This document shows, in pieces, positions 17,400-26,066 of a stretch of DNA of 64,000 nt. Position 1 is the first letter of the stretch, and each line of letters starts with the position of its first letter. The DNA is taken from contig DATJLS010000080.1 in assembly GCA_035509315.1 (NCBI GenBank), positions 161,467-225,466 of the forward strand, given 5' to 3'. The DNA comes from JAKAWQ01 sp035509315. GTDB lineage: Bacteria; Pseudomonadota; Alphaproteobacteria; Acetobacterales; Acetobacteraceae. A program made the position numbers and the translations under genes. The notes beneath the pieces were generated by a model. The model searched no databases. It was not told where the DNA came from and saw nothing but the letters and a program-made list of their open reading frames with translations.

Positions 17400-18032
17400 T
17401 CACCCCTCCTCGGGGGACAGTCTTCCCGATCCGCCTGCAGCGATGTTGTGACCGCTCTCGAGGAAGCGGGCAAGCCGCCCCTGGCGCCGTTCCGGCCTCG
17501 AACGGATTGCCGCAAGCGCAAGCGCGCCCATGACCGCTGTGCCGGTCAAGTGATCGGAAGGCCATGCCGGCGGCTGGGCGGCGGGGAACGGGGATTCTCC
17601 GCTCCAGAAAGCCGCCAGGCCCACCCATGCCTCGGGGCTGGCAAAACCGGCCTCCTTCGCCGCCGCGAATGCGGCGCGGCGCGGCGCGTCCGACTGCTGA
17701 CGCACCCATTGCTCGGCAGAAGCGAGCGCCGCCCGGGGTGCGCCGGCCAGATCACGCGACGCCGTATGCCCGACACACATACAGGCCCACCACGTGGCTT
17801 CGCGCTTCGGCAGTGCATGCGCGAGCAGGCATGCCGCCGCCATCAGGAATCCGTGCCGTTCGAGCGCGGCGAGCGCTTCGCTCGGTCCCGCCGATTTCGC
17901 GATGAGAGTGGAGACCTCGGGACAGAACTCGGGCCGCCCCCGCATCGCCACCAGATCGCAGCCTGCCAGCTTGATCCCTTCGGAGTCGATCAACGCCCCT
18001 TGCCCTGGTTCGCGCGGCCTTGGGGAAGGCAC
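17400..18032 (-). CDS. Uncharacterised T6SS-neighbourhood protein
   Basis: A 210-residue alanine-rich protein without a signal peptide or clear membrane segment. Notable features are the ATWWACMCVGHTAS stretch (about 79-92), a helical middle (EQWVRQQSDAPRRAAFAAA) and a C-terminal PAWPSDHLTGTAVMGALALA. I do not recognise the function; the WWAC block recalls small DUF proteins placed beside TssJ and PP2C genes in Acetobacteraceae T6SS loci, but that is from memory. The GTG start at 18032 is provisional, and a TTG 13 codons downstream is possible. It lies 39 bp upstream of tssJ on the same strand. Confidence 0.65.
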   Translation of the reverse strand: MPSPRPREPGQGALIDSEGIKLAGCDLVAMRGRPEFCPEVSTLIAKSAGPSEALAALERHGFLMAAACLLAHALPKREATWWACMCVGHTASRDLAGAPRAALASAEQWVRQQSDAPRRAAFAAAKEAGFASPEAWVGLAAFWSGESPFPAAQPPAWPSDHLTGTAVMGALALAAIRSRPERRQGRLARFLESGHNIAAGGSGRLSPEEG

Positions 18033-18293
18033 ACCACCGACCGGCTCGTGTGCGTGCTGCCGGTCGCGGGTCCCTCCCGCTGCCGCTCGCCGTTCACGAC
18101 GACGTTACTGCCGGAAGAGATTAAACGCTCGCTATTTTCTGAAATGTGACTTTTGTCACGCTGTGTTGCCCTGGCTCCGTCATTTGACGTCAACCCATTT
18201 GCATGACACCCCTTTGGGGCACGATCCGCCGTTGCCAAGCCGGGCCCGATGGCATTGCATGCCAGGCAGTACGAAATCGTGAAGGAAGAATGG

Positions 18294-19244
18294 ATGGACG
18301 AGGAGTCGCGCTGGGATCCGGAGATGCGCGCCGCTCAGGTTGCCCATGATGCGGCGGCTGCCGCCTATCCGCCCATCAGACTTGAATTCCCGTTCGAGCC
18401 GCAGCGTGCGATCAACGATGCGCTCGCCCTGCTCAGCGCGGCCGGAGGCCCGGTCATGGCCGAGAGCGAGGATCGCTGGGTCGCGGCGCGCGGGCGGCGT
18501 ATCCTCTGTCGGCTCCATCGGCCGCGCACGGACCGGATGCTCCCTGGCCTAGTCTATTTCCATGGCGGCGGATGGGTCTGGTCCTCCGTCGATACGCATG
18601 ACCGACTGGCGCGCGAATATGCGGCTGCCGGGGAGGTGGCGGTGGTGAGCGTGGATTACACGCTCTCGCCCGAGGCCCAGTTTCCCCAGGCGCTTGAGGA
18701 ATGTGCCGCGGTGGTAGGGCATCTCGCCGAAAACGGCTCTGAATGGGGCATCGATCCCTCGCGGCTCCTCGTTGGCGGGGATTCGGCCGGCGGCAATCTC
18801 GCGCTCGCCGCCGCCCTCCTGCTGCGCGAGACGAGCGGGCCGCCGCTTCGGGGCATTCTCGCGCTCTATCCCGTCTGCGACGCGGCGCAGGACACGCCAA
18901 GCTATCGCGAGTTCGCCGAAGGTTATGTCCTGACAGCCGCGAAGATGCGCTTCTACTGGGATGTCTATGCCCCGCGCGCGGCCGACCGGCTCAATCCCTT
19001 GGCTTCCCCGCTTCATGCCGATCTCACCGGCCTGCCGCCGGTGCTGATCCATCTGGCCGAGCTCGACGTGCTGCGCTCAGAGGGTGAGGCACTGGCGAAG
19101 AAGCTCGCGGCAGCCGGTGTCTCGGTCGCTTGCGAAGTCTTTCCAGGCATGATCCACGGCTTCCTGCGCGCGACCGGACGGGTGGCGCGGGCGCGAGAGG
19201 CGGTTGGCAAGGGCGGAGCCTGGCTCAAGCGCCAGAGCGCCTGA
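18294..19244 (+). CDS. Alpha/beta hydrolase of the hormone-sensitive-lipase type (esterase)
   Basis: An esterase of about 316 residues. The oxyanion motif is YFHGGGWVWSS, the nucleophile elbow is VGGDSAGGNLALAAAL, and the Asp and His are in AELDVLRSEGEAL and GMIHGFLRATG. These define the HSL (GDSAG) family, which acts on short and medium acyl esters. I start at the ATG at 18294, preceded by AAGGAAG at a spacing of about 6; an in-frame ATG at 18249 has no ribosome site. The 216-bp upstream gap contains a perfect TTGACGTCAA palindrome at 18184-18193 that could be an operator, with no other support. Confidence 0.9.
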   Translation: MDEESRWDPEMRAAQVAHDAAAAAYPPIRLEFPFEPQRAINDALALLSAAGGPVMAESEDRWVAARGRRILCRLHRPRTDRMLPGLVYFHGGGWVWSSVDTHDRLAREYAAAGEVAVVSVDYTLSPEAQFPQALEECAAVVGHLAENGSEWGIDPSRLLVGGDSAGGNLALAAALLLRETSGPPLRGILALYPVCDAAQDTPSYREFAEGYVLTAAKMRFYWDVYAPRAADRLNPLASPLHADLTGLPPVLIHLAELDVLRSEGEALAKKLAAAGVSVACEVFPGMIHGFLRATGRVARAREAVGKGGAWLKRQSA

Positions 19245-19249
19245 TCCGT

Positions 19250-20737
19250 TCATTCCCGCGCAGGCAGCACCGCTCCGGCGGGCAGTTTTTGCGCACGCAC
19301 GCGGTAGAGGACAAAGATTTCCGCCGGCACGCCATGGCGGGAGCGGACGATCCTGCCGAGCCGCGCCAGAACGATCCAGGCGGTTGGGTCTGGCGCACCG
19401 GCGCCGGCCCGGATGAGCAGCAGCCCGGTCCGCCCGGCGATCCTTGGGCTTGCTGCTGGCAGGCGAAACCATGTCCAGCGCGCGCCAAGGCCGACCACCC
19501 TGATGGGCTGGAGAAAGGCGAGCTCCGACGCATCGCCGTAATTCGCGGTGGCGATGAAGCTCGCCTCTTCACGCCGCGCGGCCGTCTCGATCTCGGCGGC
19601 GAACGCGCGCCAGCCGCCGAGCTGGCGGAGGGTGGGGTCGATCCGTGACGGCAAAGGGATCGGCGCCGCGACCGCCTGAAGATAGACGATGGCCGTGAGC
19701 GCGAAGCCGAGGGCGGAAGCAGGCAGGCGCCAGCTTCGCCAGGGCGCAATCCCGAGTGTGGCCGCCGCGATTACCGCGCTCGGGTAGAGCACAGCGGGCC
19801 AGTTCCCTTGCACTCGATCGCCGAGCGCGTGCTGGATGAAGACGGCCGCCGGCAGCAATGTCAGAAAGCTGAGCAGCATGGGGCCCGGTGCCTTTTCCCG
19901 CCAGGCTGCGCGGGCCAGACACCAGGTGCCGGCCACGGCGAAGATGAAGATGAAAGGGGTGAAGAGGCCTACCTGGCCGAGCACGAGCTCGCTCTCGAAG
20001 CGCAGCGCATCCCAGGGATGCCAGTCTCCCACCCGGCCGCCCTGCTTGAGAAAGCTTACCCAGCCGTGACTCGCATTCCAGGCCATGACCGGCGCGAAGA
20101 TCAGAGCCGCGATCGCAAGGCCAAGCCAGCACTCGGGCCGGGCGAGCCAGCGCCGCCCGAAATCCGTCGCCAGCAACCAGAGCCCGACGGCAGCGAGAAA
20201 GAGGAGACCGGTATATTTGCTGTCGAGCGCGAGGCCGGCGGCAAGCCCGGCGAGCAGCCACCAACGCCCTTCGCCGGTCGCGACCAGTCTTCCTATGGCG
20301 AAGAGCCCGAGGGCCCAGAAAAAGAGGAGCGGCGTATCGGGCGTCATGATGATGCTGCCGGCCCCGAACAGCAGGGTGGCGTTGATGAAGAGCGCCGCGA
20401 TGAGTCCGGCCTGACGGCATTCGGGAACAAGATCGGCGGCGGCCCGGGCAAGGAGAAGCGAGCCGGCGGCAGCCGCGAACGGGCCGAGGAGCCGGATCCC
20501 GAAAGGATCGGATCCTGCGAGCCAGGTGCCGAAGCGGATCCAGAACGCCACCATCGGCGAGTCGTCGAAATAGCCGGGCTGCAGCACCCGCGACCAGACC
20601 CAGTAATAGGCCTCGTCGGGCGCGAGCGCGGACGCGCCCGCAACCGCCAAACGGAGTGCGGTGAGAAGAACCAGGGCCGTGAGCGTTGCCGGAAGAAGGG
20701 GCAGAGGCGCATGGCGCGATGCGCCCCCGGCCATCAC
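19250..20737 (-). CDS. Glycosyltransferase family 39 (ArnT/PMT-like) membrane protein
   Basis: A 495-residue integral membrane protein with about ten to eleven hydrophobic segments. The first extracytoplasmic loop has the GT39/GT83 acidic motif (ALAPDEAYYWVWSR) followed by YFDDSPMVAFWIRFGTW, and a second loop carries MTPDTPLLFFW. These are the features of polyprenyl-phosphate-sugar-dependent transferases such as ArnT and bacterial mannosyltransferases. The acceptor (lipid A, protein or polysaccharide) cannot be read. The GTG at 20737 has GAGGG at a workable distance; an ATG follows directly. The 3' end lies 5 bp from the convergent esterase stop. Confidence 0.87.
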   Translation of the reverse strand: MMAGGASRHAPLPLLPATLTALVLLTALRLAVAGASALAPDEAYYWVWSRVLQPGYFDDSPMVAFWIRFGTWLAGSDPFGIRLLGPFAAAAGSLLLARAAADLVPECRQAGLIAALFINATLLFGAGSIIMTPDTPLLFFWALGLFAIGRLVATGEGRWWLLAGLAAGLALDSKYTGLLFLAAVGLWLLATDFGRRWLARPECWLGLAIAALIFAPVMAWNASHGWVSFLKQGGRVGDWHPWDALRFESELVLGQVGLFTPFIFIFAVAGTWCLARAAWREKAPGPMLLSFLTLLPAAVFIQHALGDRVQGNWPAVLYPSAVIAAATLGIAPWRSWRLPASALGFALTAIVYLQAVAAPIPLPSRIDPTLRQLGGWRAFAAEIETAARREEASFIATANYGDASELAFLQPIRVVGLGARWTWFRLPAASPRIAGRTGLLLIRAGAGAPDPTAWIVLARLGRIVRSRHGVPAEIFVLYRVRAQKLPAGAVLPARE

Positions 20738-20765
20738 GACGCCCCCTCTTTCCGCTGCGGAGAAA

Positions 20766-21008
20766 CTAGCGACCGATTCGCCAGAGATTGAAGCGGAAGG
20801 CCACGTAGGCGATCAGCCCGGCGACGATCGCGATCGGAATGAGGGTCAGCGCCAGCCAAAACGCCACTGCCGCCGCGGCGAGCCCGCCGGCGATGACCGC
20901 CACCACCAGCGCCCAGGCGGCAACCCGAGCCACCCAGGGCGGACGCACAGGCTGGCGGAACTCGCCGTCCGGCGTGAGATCGAGCAGCGGCGGCTGACGA
21001 TGAACCAT
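20766..21008 (-). CDS. Small two-helix membrane protein, unknown
   Basis: An 80-residue protein starting at the ATG at 21008 (MVHRQPPLLDLTPDGEFRQP). Two hydrophobic helices occupy about residues 28-48 and 50-70, with a short basic C-terminus (FRFNLWRIGR). The frame is open upstream into the divergent mutL promoter region, but that extension has no protein-like character. It lies 28 bp upstream of the glycosyltransferase gene on the same strand and may be co-transcribed. No function is recognised. Confidence 0.6.
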   Translation of the reverse strand: MVHRQPPLLDLTPDGEFRQPVRPPWVARVAAWALVVAVIAGGLAAAAVAFWLALTLIPIAIVAGLIAYVAFRFNLWRIGR

Positions 21009-21151
21009 GAGTGGAACGTGGCCCGACGCGGCGGTGCGTTCAAGGAGACGACATGGCGGGGTTTTAGCACGAGGTTGAGGCGAATGCCGAGCCGGCCGCG
21101 AAGCGGTCTTGCTTGACACGATTCCCGCCACTGCCGACAAACCATCTTCCC

Positions 21152-22900
21152 ATGTCAGGATTGGTGGAGATTCGGCCGCCGGCGATTCGCGTCCTTCCCG
21201 AGCAGATCGCCAACCGGATCGCGGCGGGCGAGGTGATCGAGCGGCCGGCCGCGGCGGTTAAGGAGCTGGTCGAGAATGCGCTCGATGCCGGCGCCACCCG
21301 GATCCGCGTCTCGCTCACCGATGGCGGGATCACGGCGATCGAGGTGAGCGACGACGGGACCGGCATCGCCACCGACGAATTGGCGCTTGCCGTCCAGCGC
21401 CACGCCACCTCGAAGCTCTTAAATGACGATCTCGTCCGCATCACCACGCTCGGGTTCCGCGGCGAGGCGCTCCCCTCGATCGGCGCGGCCGCGCGGCTTG
21501 CCATCACCTCCCGTTCGCGCGACGCGCCGCATGCAAGCCGGATCCGTGTCGAAGGCGGACGGGTCATGGAGGTCGCGCCGGCGGCGGGACCGAAGGGCAC
21601 CCATGTGCTCGTCGCCGATTTCTTTTTCGCAACACCTGCCCGGCGGAAATTCCTCAAACATCCGCGCACCGAAGCGGAGCATGCGGAAGCGGTCGTCCGC
21701 CGCCTCGCCCTCGCCGCTCCCGGCGTGGCCTTCCGGCTCGAGATGGATGGGCGCACGCTGTTCGATCTGCCGCCGCAGGAGACGCCTTCGCGGGTCGCCT
21801 CCTTGCTGGGGTCGGATGCCTCTTCCTCGCTGATTCCGATTGCAGCCGAGCGGGGGGCGATGTGCCTGACCGGCTTCGCCGCCGCGCCGGCGGTGACGCG
21901 CGCGACCGCTTCCGGGCAGTTCATGGTGGTGAATGGCCGCCCGGTCAGCGACCCTGTGCTCAAGGCCGGCATCCGGGTCGCTTATCGGGCCGCGATCACG
22001 GCCGGCCGCCATCCCGTCGCGGCACTCTATCTCGCGCTGCCGGCCGAAGAGGTGGACGTCAATGTCCATCCGGCCAAGATCGAGCTGCGGTTCCGCGACC
22101 CGGCCGCCGTCCGCTCTCTGGTGATCGGCGCGCTTTCCCGCGCTCTCGATGGAGGTGCGGGAATCGTCCCCACGCGGCCGCCCCCGCTCAGGCTCAGACC
22201 CCCTCCTCCAATGCCGGCCTCAAGGGAAGGCGTCCCGGCCGGCTTCGCCGAGCCCGCCCTGCCTTTCGAAGGCGCCCCTTCCGCGCGGGCCGTTCAGGCC
22301 CAGCCGCCGGACGCGGCGCATCCGCTCGGCGCCGCCATCGCGCAACTGTTCGATACTTACATTCTGGCGGTCACCAGCGAGGACGAGCTGGTGCTGGTCG
22401 ATCAGCACGCCGCGCATGAGCGGCTCACTCATGAGAACCTGCGCGCGCAGCACCTGGCGGGCGGCGTGCGTGCGCAGTCGCTCCTTCTGCCGGCGGTTGT
22501 CGATCTGCCGCCTCGGGATGTCGCGAGGCTTGCCGCGCATCAGGAGGAGCTTGCCTCGCTCGGCCTCGAAATCGAGCCCTTCGGCCCGGGCGCGATGCTC
22601 GTCCGGGCGTTGCCGGCCTGCCTTGGTTCCACCGAACCTGCGCCGATCCTCCGCGATCTCGCAGACGAGCTTGCCGAAACGGGCGAGGGCACCGCGCTTG
22701 CCGCGCGGCTCGATGCGGTAATCGCGCGCATGGCCTGTCACGGGTCCGTCCGCGCCGGAAGACGGTTGTCGCAGCCCGAGATGGATGCGCTGCTGCGGCA
22801 GATGGAGGCGACGCCGCGGGCAGCCACCTGCAGCCACGGACGGCCGACCTTCCTCAAGCTTTCGAAGGCCGATTTCGAGCGCCTCTTCTCGCGCCGGTGA
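21152..22900 (+). CDS. mutL: DNA mismatch repair protein MutL
   Basis: A 582-residue GHKL ATPase that couples MutS mismatch recognition to strand incision. The N-terminal ATPase motifs are ELVENALDAGATRI, VSDDGTGIATDEL and TTLGFRGEALPSIG. A proline-rich linker (about 345-395) precedes the C-terminal dimerisation domain. That domain carries the endonuclease motif DQHA-x2-E-x4-E (LVDQHAAHERLTHE) and CSHGRPTF, so this MutL should nick DNA itself, as in bacteria that lack MutH. The start is the ATG at 21152 (MSGLVEIRPP); an upstream in-frame start adds 13 unconserved residues. No canonical mutS is in the window. Confidence 0.95.
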   Translation: MSGLVEIRPPAIRVLPEQIANRIAAGEVIERPAAAVKELVENALDAGATRIRVSLTDGGITAIEVSDDGTGIATDELALAVQRHATSKLLNDDLVRITTLGFRGEALPSIGAAARLAITSRSRDAPHASRIRVEGGRVMEVAPAAGPKGTHVLVADFFFATPARRKFLKHPRTEAEHAEAVVRRLALAAPGVAFRLEMDGRTLFDLPPQETPSRVASLLGSDASSSLIPIAAERGAMCLTGFAAAPAVTRATASGQFMVVNGRPVSDPVLKAGIRVAYRAAITAGRHPVAALYLALPAEEVDVNVHPAKIELRFRDPAAVRSLVIGALSRALDGGAGIVPTRPPPLRLRPPPPMPASREGVPAGFAEPALPFEGAPSARAVQAQPPDAAHPLGAAIAQLFDTYILAVTSEDELVLVDQHAAHERLTHENLRAQHLAGGVRAQSLLLPAVVDLPPRDVARLAAHQEELASLGLEIEPFGPGAMLVRALPACLGSTEPAPILRDLADELAETGEGTALAARLDAVIARMACHGSVRAGRRLSQPEMDALLRQMEATPRAATCSHGRPTFLKLSKADFERLFSRR

Positions 22901-23002
22901 GACCATTCGCGCGCGGCCGGAAGCGCCTTGAATCAATTTGGCTTCTGGTGGATCGCTTCGCGATACCCCAAAGCCATGAAATTGATCGAGAAAACAAATC
23001 TG

Positions 23003-23107
23003 GAGCGGGATGCGTTCGGCAGTGCTCCCCCATTCCGCTCTCGGTCTTTGTTTTTCTCGCGCGATTCAGACCTCCGGTGATTTCGCCTTCAGTCATCACG
23101 CTCTAAG
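23003..23107 (+). repeat. Dispersed intergenic repeat, family A, copy 3
   Basis: GAGCGGGATGCGTTCGG, CATTCCGCTCTCGG, TTTGTTTTTCTCGCGCGATT and AGTCATCACGCTCTAAG match the family A blocks in order. It lies in the 287-bp gap between mutL and the GMC oxidoreductase gene; nothing else is recognisable in that gap. Confidence 0.8.
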
Positions 23108-23187
23108 CTCGCCCCGAATTGTCGGGAGGGTCGCGCGAATGGAAAGATCGCGGCGATTCGTTCAGGAAAATGGGCAGGAAATCGGGA

Positions 23188-24783
23188 ATGACGGACAGCA
23201 CGATCGAAACCGATTTCGTCATCATAGGCGCCGGATCGGCCGGCGCGGTGGCCGCGGCACGACTCTCCGAGGATCCGCGGACCGATGTCGTGCTGCTCGA
23301 AGCTGGAGGCGCCGATAAGAATGTCTGGATCCATATCCCGCTCGGCTACGGCAAGACGATCATCGATCCCAGTGTGAACTGGTGCTACGAGACCGAGCCC
23401 GATCTCGGCGGGCGGCGCTTCTTCTGGCCGCGGGGCAAGGTGCTTGGCGGTTCCTCGAGCATCAACGGCCTCATCTATATCCGCGGTCAGGCCGAGGACT
23501 TCGACCATTGGCGCCAGCTCGGCAACCAAGGCTGGTCCTACGAGGACGTGCTTCCCTATTTCCGGCGCGCGGAGGACCAGGAACGCGGCGGCGATGAACT
23601 TCACGGCGCGGGTGGCCCCCTCGCCGTCTCCGATCTCAAGGATCACCATCCTATCTGTGAAGCCTTCATCGCGAGCGCGCTTGCGATCGGCATTCCGCGC
23701 AACGACGATTTTAACGGCGCCTCGCAGGAGGGCGTGGGCTATTACCAGCTCACCACCCGCAACGGAAGGCGCTGCTCGACCGCGGTCGGCTATCTCCGCC
23801 CGGCAGGCAAGCGCGCCAATCTGCGCGTGATGACCAATTCGCTCGCCGAACGCATCCGCTTCGAGGGCAACCGCGCGGTGGGAGCCGAAGTCACGCGGGG
23901 CGGGGAGACACTCTTCGTCCGCGCGCGCCGCGAGGTCATCCTCAGCAGCGGAGCCATCAATTCGCCGCAGCTTCTCATGCTCTCCGGCATCGGCCCTGCC
24001 GCGCATCTTGCCGAGCATGGCATCGAGATCGTCGCCGATTTGCCTGGCGTCGGGCAGGACCTGCAGGACCATTATCAATCCCGGATCGTGCATCGCTGCC
24101 GCCTGCCGATCACCGTCAACGACATCATGCGAAGCTGGCCGAAAAAGATTGCCGCCGGCCTCGATTATCTTCTCTTCCGCCGCGGACCGCTCACGATCGC
24201 GGCCGGACAGGTCGGCCTCTTCGCCCGCACGCGCCCGGAGCTCGCCACGCCGGATGTGCAGTACCATTTCATCATCTTCTCGAACGACCGGCCCGCCGAA
24301 GGATTGCACAAATTTCCAGGATTCTCGACCACGGTCTGCCAGCTTCGACCCGAGAGCCGCGGAGAGATCAGGCTGCGCTCGCGCGATCCACATGCCTCAC
24401 CCGCGATCCATCCCAATTATCTCGCAACCGAGCTTGACCGGCGCACGCTGATCGCCGGAATCCGTCTCGGCCGACGCATCGCGGAAGGCTCAACCATGCG
24501 CGCCCTGATCGAAGCGGAATATCTCCCCGGTGCCGGCGTCGAGACGGATGCGGAGCTCCTCGATTTCGCGAGGCGATATGGCGGCACTGTCTTCCATCCG
24601 ACCAGCACCTGCCGCATGGGGCCAGACCCGATGGCGGTGGTGGACGCAAGATTGCGCGTGCGCGGGGTCGAGCGGCTGCGAGTTGCCGACGCCTCGATCA
24701 TGCCCACGGTCGTTTCCGGCAACACCAACGCCGCCGCGATCATGATCGGTGAACGGGTCGCGGATTTCGCTCGCTCGTCCTGA
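23188..24783 (+). CDS. GMC-family FAD oxidoreductase (choline/alcohol dehydrogenase type)
   Basis: A 531-residue flavoprotein. The N-terminal FAD fold is FVIIGAGSAGAVAAARLSE. GMC signature 1 is KVLGGSSSINGLIYIRGQ and signature 2 is SSGAINSPQLLMLSGIG. The C-terminal catalytic pair is GTVFHPTSTCRMG (His) and VVSGNTNAAAIMIGE (Asn). The ATG at 23188 has CAGGAA about 9 bp upstream and places the Rossmann motif at residue 9; the longer frame from 23119 is unlikely. No betaine-aldehyde dehydrogenase or betI is nearby, so I would not call it BetA. It is probably a general alcohol dehydrogenase feeding electrons to the membrane. Confidence 0.9.
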   Translation: MTDSTIETDFVIIGAGSAGAVAAARLSEDPRTDVVLLEAGGADKNVWIHIPLGYGKTIIDPSVNWCYETEPDLGGRRFFWPRGKVLGGSSSINGLIYIRGQAEDFDHWRQLGNQGWSYEDVLPYFRRAEDQERGGDELHGAGGPLAVSDLKDHHPICEAFIASALAIGIPRNDDFNGASQEGVGYYQLTTRNGRRCSTAVGYLRPAGKRANLRVMTNSLAERIRFEGNRAVGAEVTRGGETLFVRARREVILSSGAINSPQLLMLSGIGPAAHLAEHGIEIVADLPGVGQDLQDHYQSRIVHRCRLPITVNDIMRSWPKKIAAGLDYLLFRRGPLTIAAGQVGLFARTRPELATPDVQYHFIIFSNDRPAEGLHKFPGFSTTVCQLRPESRGEIRLRSRDPHASPAIHPNYLATELDRRTLIAGIRLGRRIAEGSTMRALIEAEYLPGAGVETDAELLDFARRYGGTVFHPTSTCRMGPDPMAVVDARLRVRGVERLRVADASIMPTVVSGNTNAAAIMIGERVADFARSS

Positions 24784-24886
24784 CGCGGGACGAGATCGCT
24801 CGCGCTCCCCCATCCCGCTCTAGCCATTTGTTTTCTCGCGTGATTCAGACCCATGGAGAGTCCACCCTCGGTCATCACGCTCCGGG
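24784..24886 (+). repeat. Dispersed intergenic repeat, family A, copy 4
   Basis: Starts directly after the GMC oxidoreductase stop codon. CGCGGGACGAGATCGC, CATCCCGCTCTAGCCATTTG, TTTTCTCGCGTGATTCAGAC and GGTCATCACGCTCC match the other family A copies in order and spacing. Confidence 0.8.
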
Positions 24887-25076
24887 AGTCGACGACGACA
24901 GAACGGGCGTTACGATCGTAACTCGATTTCCGATCGTCAGCCATGGCGCTGCCATCTGCCGAATCCAGATTCATCCTTGAGAATTTTGCCGCGGCGCGGC
25001 AGAGCCGGTTGGAGCCCGCGAGGGTAAGGGACAGGTCTTGATGCTGACCGTGGATTTCATTTTTGTGAGCAAGAAA

Positions 25077-25145
25077 CTGAAAATAAAGGGCTAATGTCCC
25101 GATTCCATCCGCATTCCAATGCGGCGTACTTCGGAATCGGGACAC
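25077..25145. repeat. Dispersed palindromic repeat, family C, copy 2
   Basis: CTGAAAATAAA, then TGTCCCGATTCC and GGAATCGGGACA as a perfect 12-bp inverted repeat, with a nested ATTCCAATGCGG. It is almost identical to 9860-9928. The 410-bp gap 24784-25193 holds this element and a family A copy, and I see no gene in it. Confidence 0.85.
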
Positions 25146-25292
25146 TCGTCCGGCTGAAGCGGGCAGATTTTCAATCGTAAATCGTGTTTCGACGTGCTCC
25201 ACCGCAAGCAGCATGGAAGCCTGCCGCAATTCACCCTTCGTCACCCACAACACCACTCCTTACCGGCCATCCTTCACAGAGCGAGAAGTCTC

Positions 25293-26006
25293 TTGGAACC
25301 AGCGCAACGCGTTGCCGTGGTCACCGGTGCCTCACAAGGGATCGGGACAGACTTGGTCAAAGGATTCACTGGTCTTGGCTACCAAGTTGTTGCCAATTCT
25401 CGGACCATCAAGCCGATTGCTTCTTCGAATGTGCTGACCGTCGCCGGTGACATCGCCGACCCGGAAACGGCTGACCGAATCGTCGAAGCTGCGATCAGTC
25501 GCTTTGGTCGTATCGATACCCTCGTGAATAACGCTTGCATATTCCTCTTCAAGCCACTCATCGAATATACGGACGCCGATCTTTCCACGTGTGTGGCCGT
25601 CAACCTGACGGGATTCTTCCACATCTCGCAGCGCGCGGCTGCCCGGATGCTCCAGCAAGGTCGTGGGCATATCGTCATCATCACGACCACTTTGGTCGAT
25701 CAACCGATGGCGGCGGTGCCTGCTGTATTGGCCGCTTTGACCAAAGGGGGGCTCAATGCAGTCACGAGATCCCTGGCTCTCGAGTACGCCGAGAGGGGCG
25801 TTCGAGTGAATGCGGTATCGCCCGAAATTATCAAGACTCCCATGCACCGCACGGAAACTCATGATTTTCTTGCGACACTTCATCCCGTGGGACGGATGGG
25901 GACGATTGAAGAAATCGTCGATGCGGTATTGTATCTTGAGAGCGTGGATTTCGTGACGGGAGAAATCCTGCATGTCGATGGCGGGCAGCACAGCGGGCGC
26001 TGGTGA
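25293..26006 (+). CDS. SDR-family oxidoreductase lacking the catalytic tyrosine
   Basis: A short-chain dehydrogenase/reductase. The NAD(P)-binding glycine motif is VAVVTGASQGIGTDLV; VNNACIFLFKPL stands for the NNAG block. The usual Ser...Tyr-x3-Lys active site reads ITTTLVDQPMAAVPAVLAAL then TKGGLNAVT: the Lys is kept but the Tyr position is Ala and no serine is in place. A subgroup of SDRs is built this way, so it may be a non-classical member rather than a broken gene. Start: the TTG at 25293 gives about 237 residues, normal for the family; a GTG at 25194 would add 33 unconserved residues. Base composition looks lower in GC than its neighbours. Confidence 0.75.
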   Translation: MEPAQRVAVVTGASQGIGTDLVKGFTGLGYQVVANSRTIKPIASSNVLTVAGDIADPETADRIVEAAISRFGRIDTLVNNACIFLFKPLIEYTDADLSTCVAVNLTGFFHISQRAAARMLQQGRGHIVIITTTLVDQPMAAVPAVLAALTKGGLNAVTRSLALEYAERGVRVNAVSPEIIKTPMHRTETHDFLATLHPVGRMGTIEEIVDAVLYLESVDFVTGEILHVDGGQHSGRW

Positions 26007-26066
26007 GTCTCTCTCTCTGAAACTCAAGATCGTGCCTCTCTCATCCTCAAATATCGGAGAAAGAGA

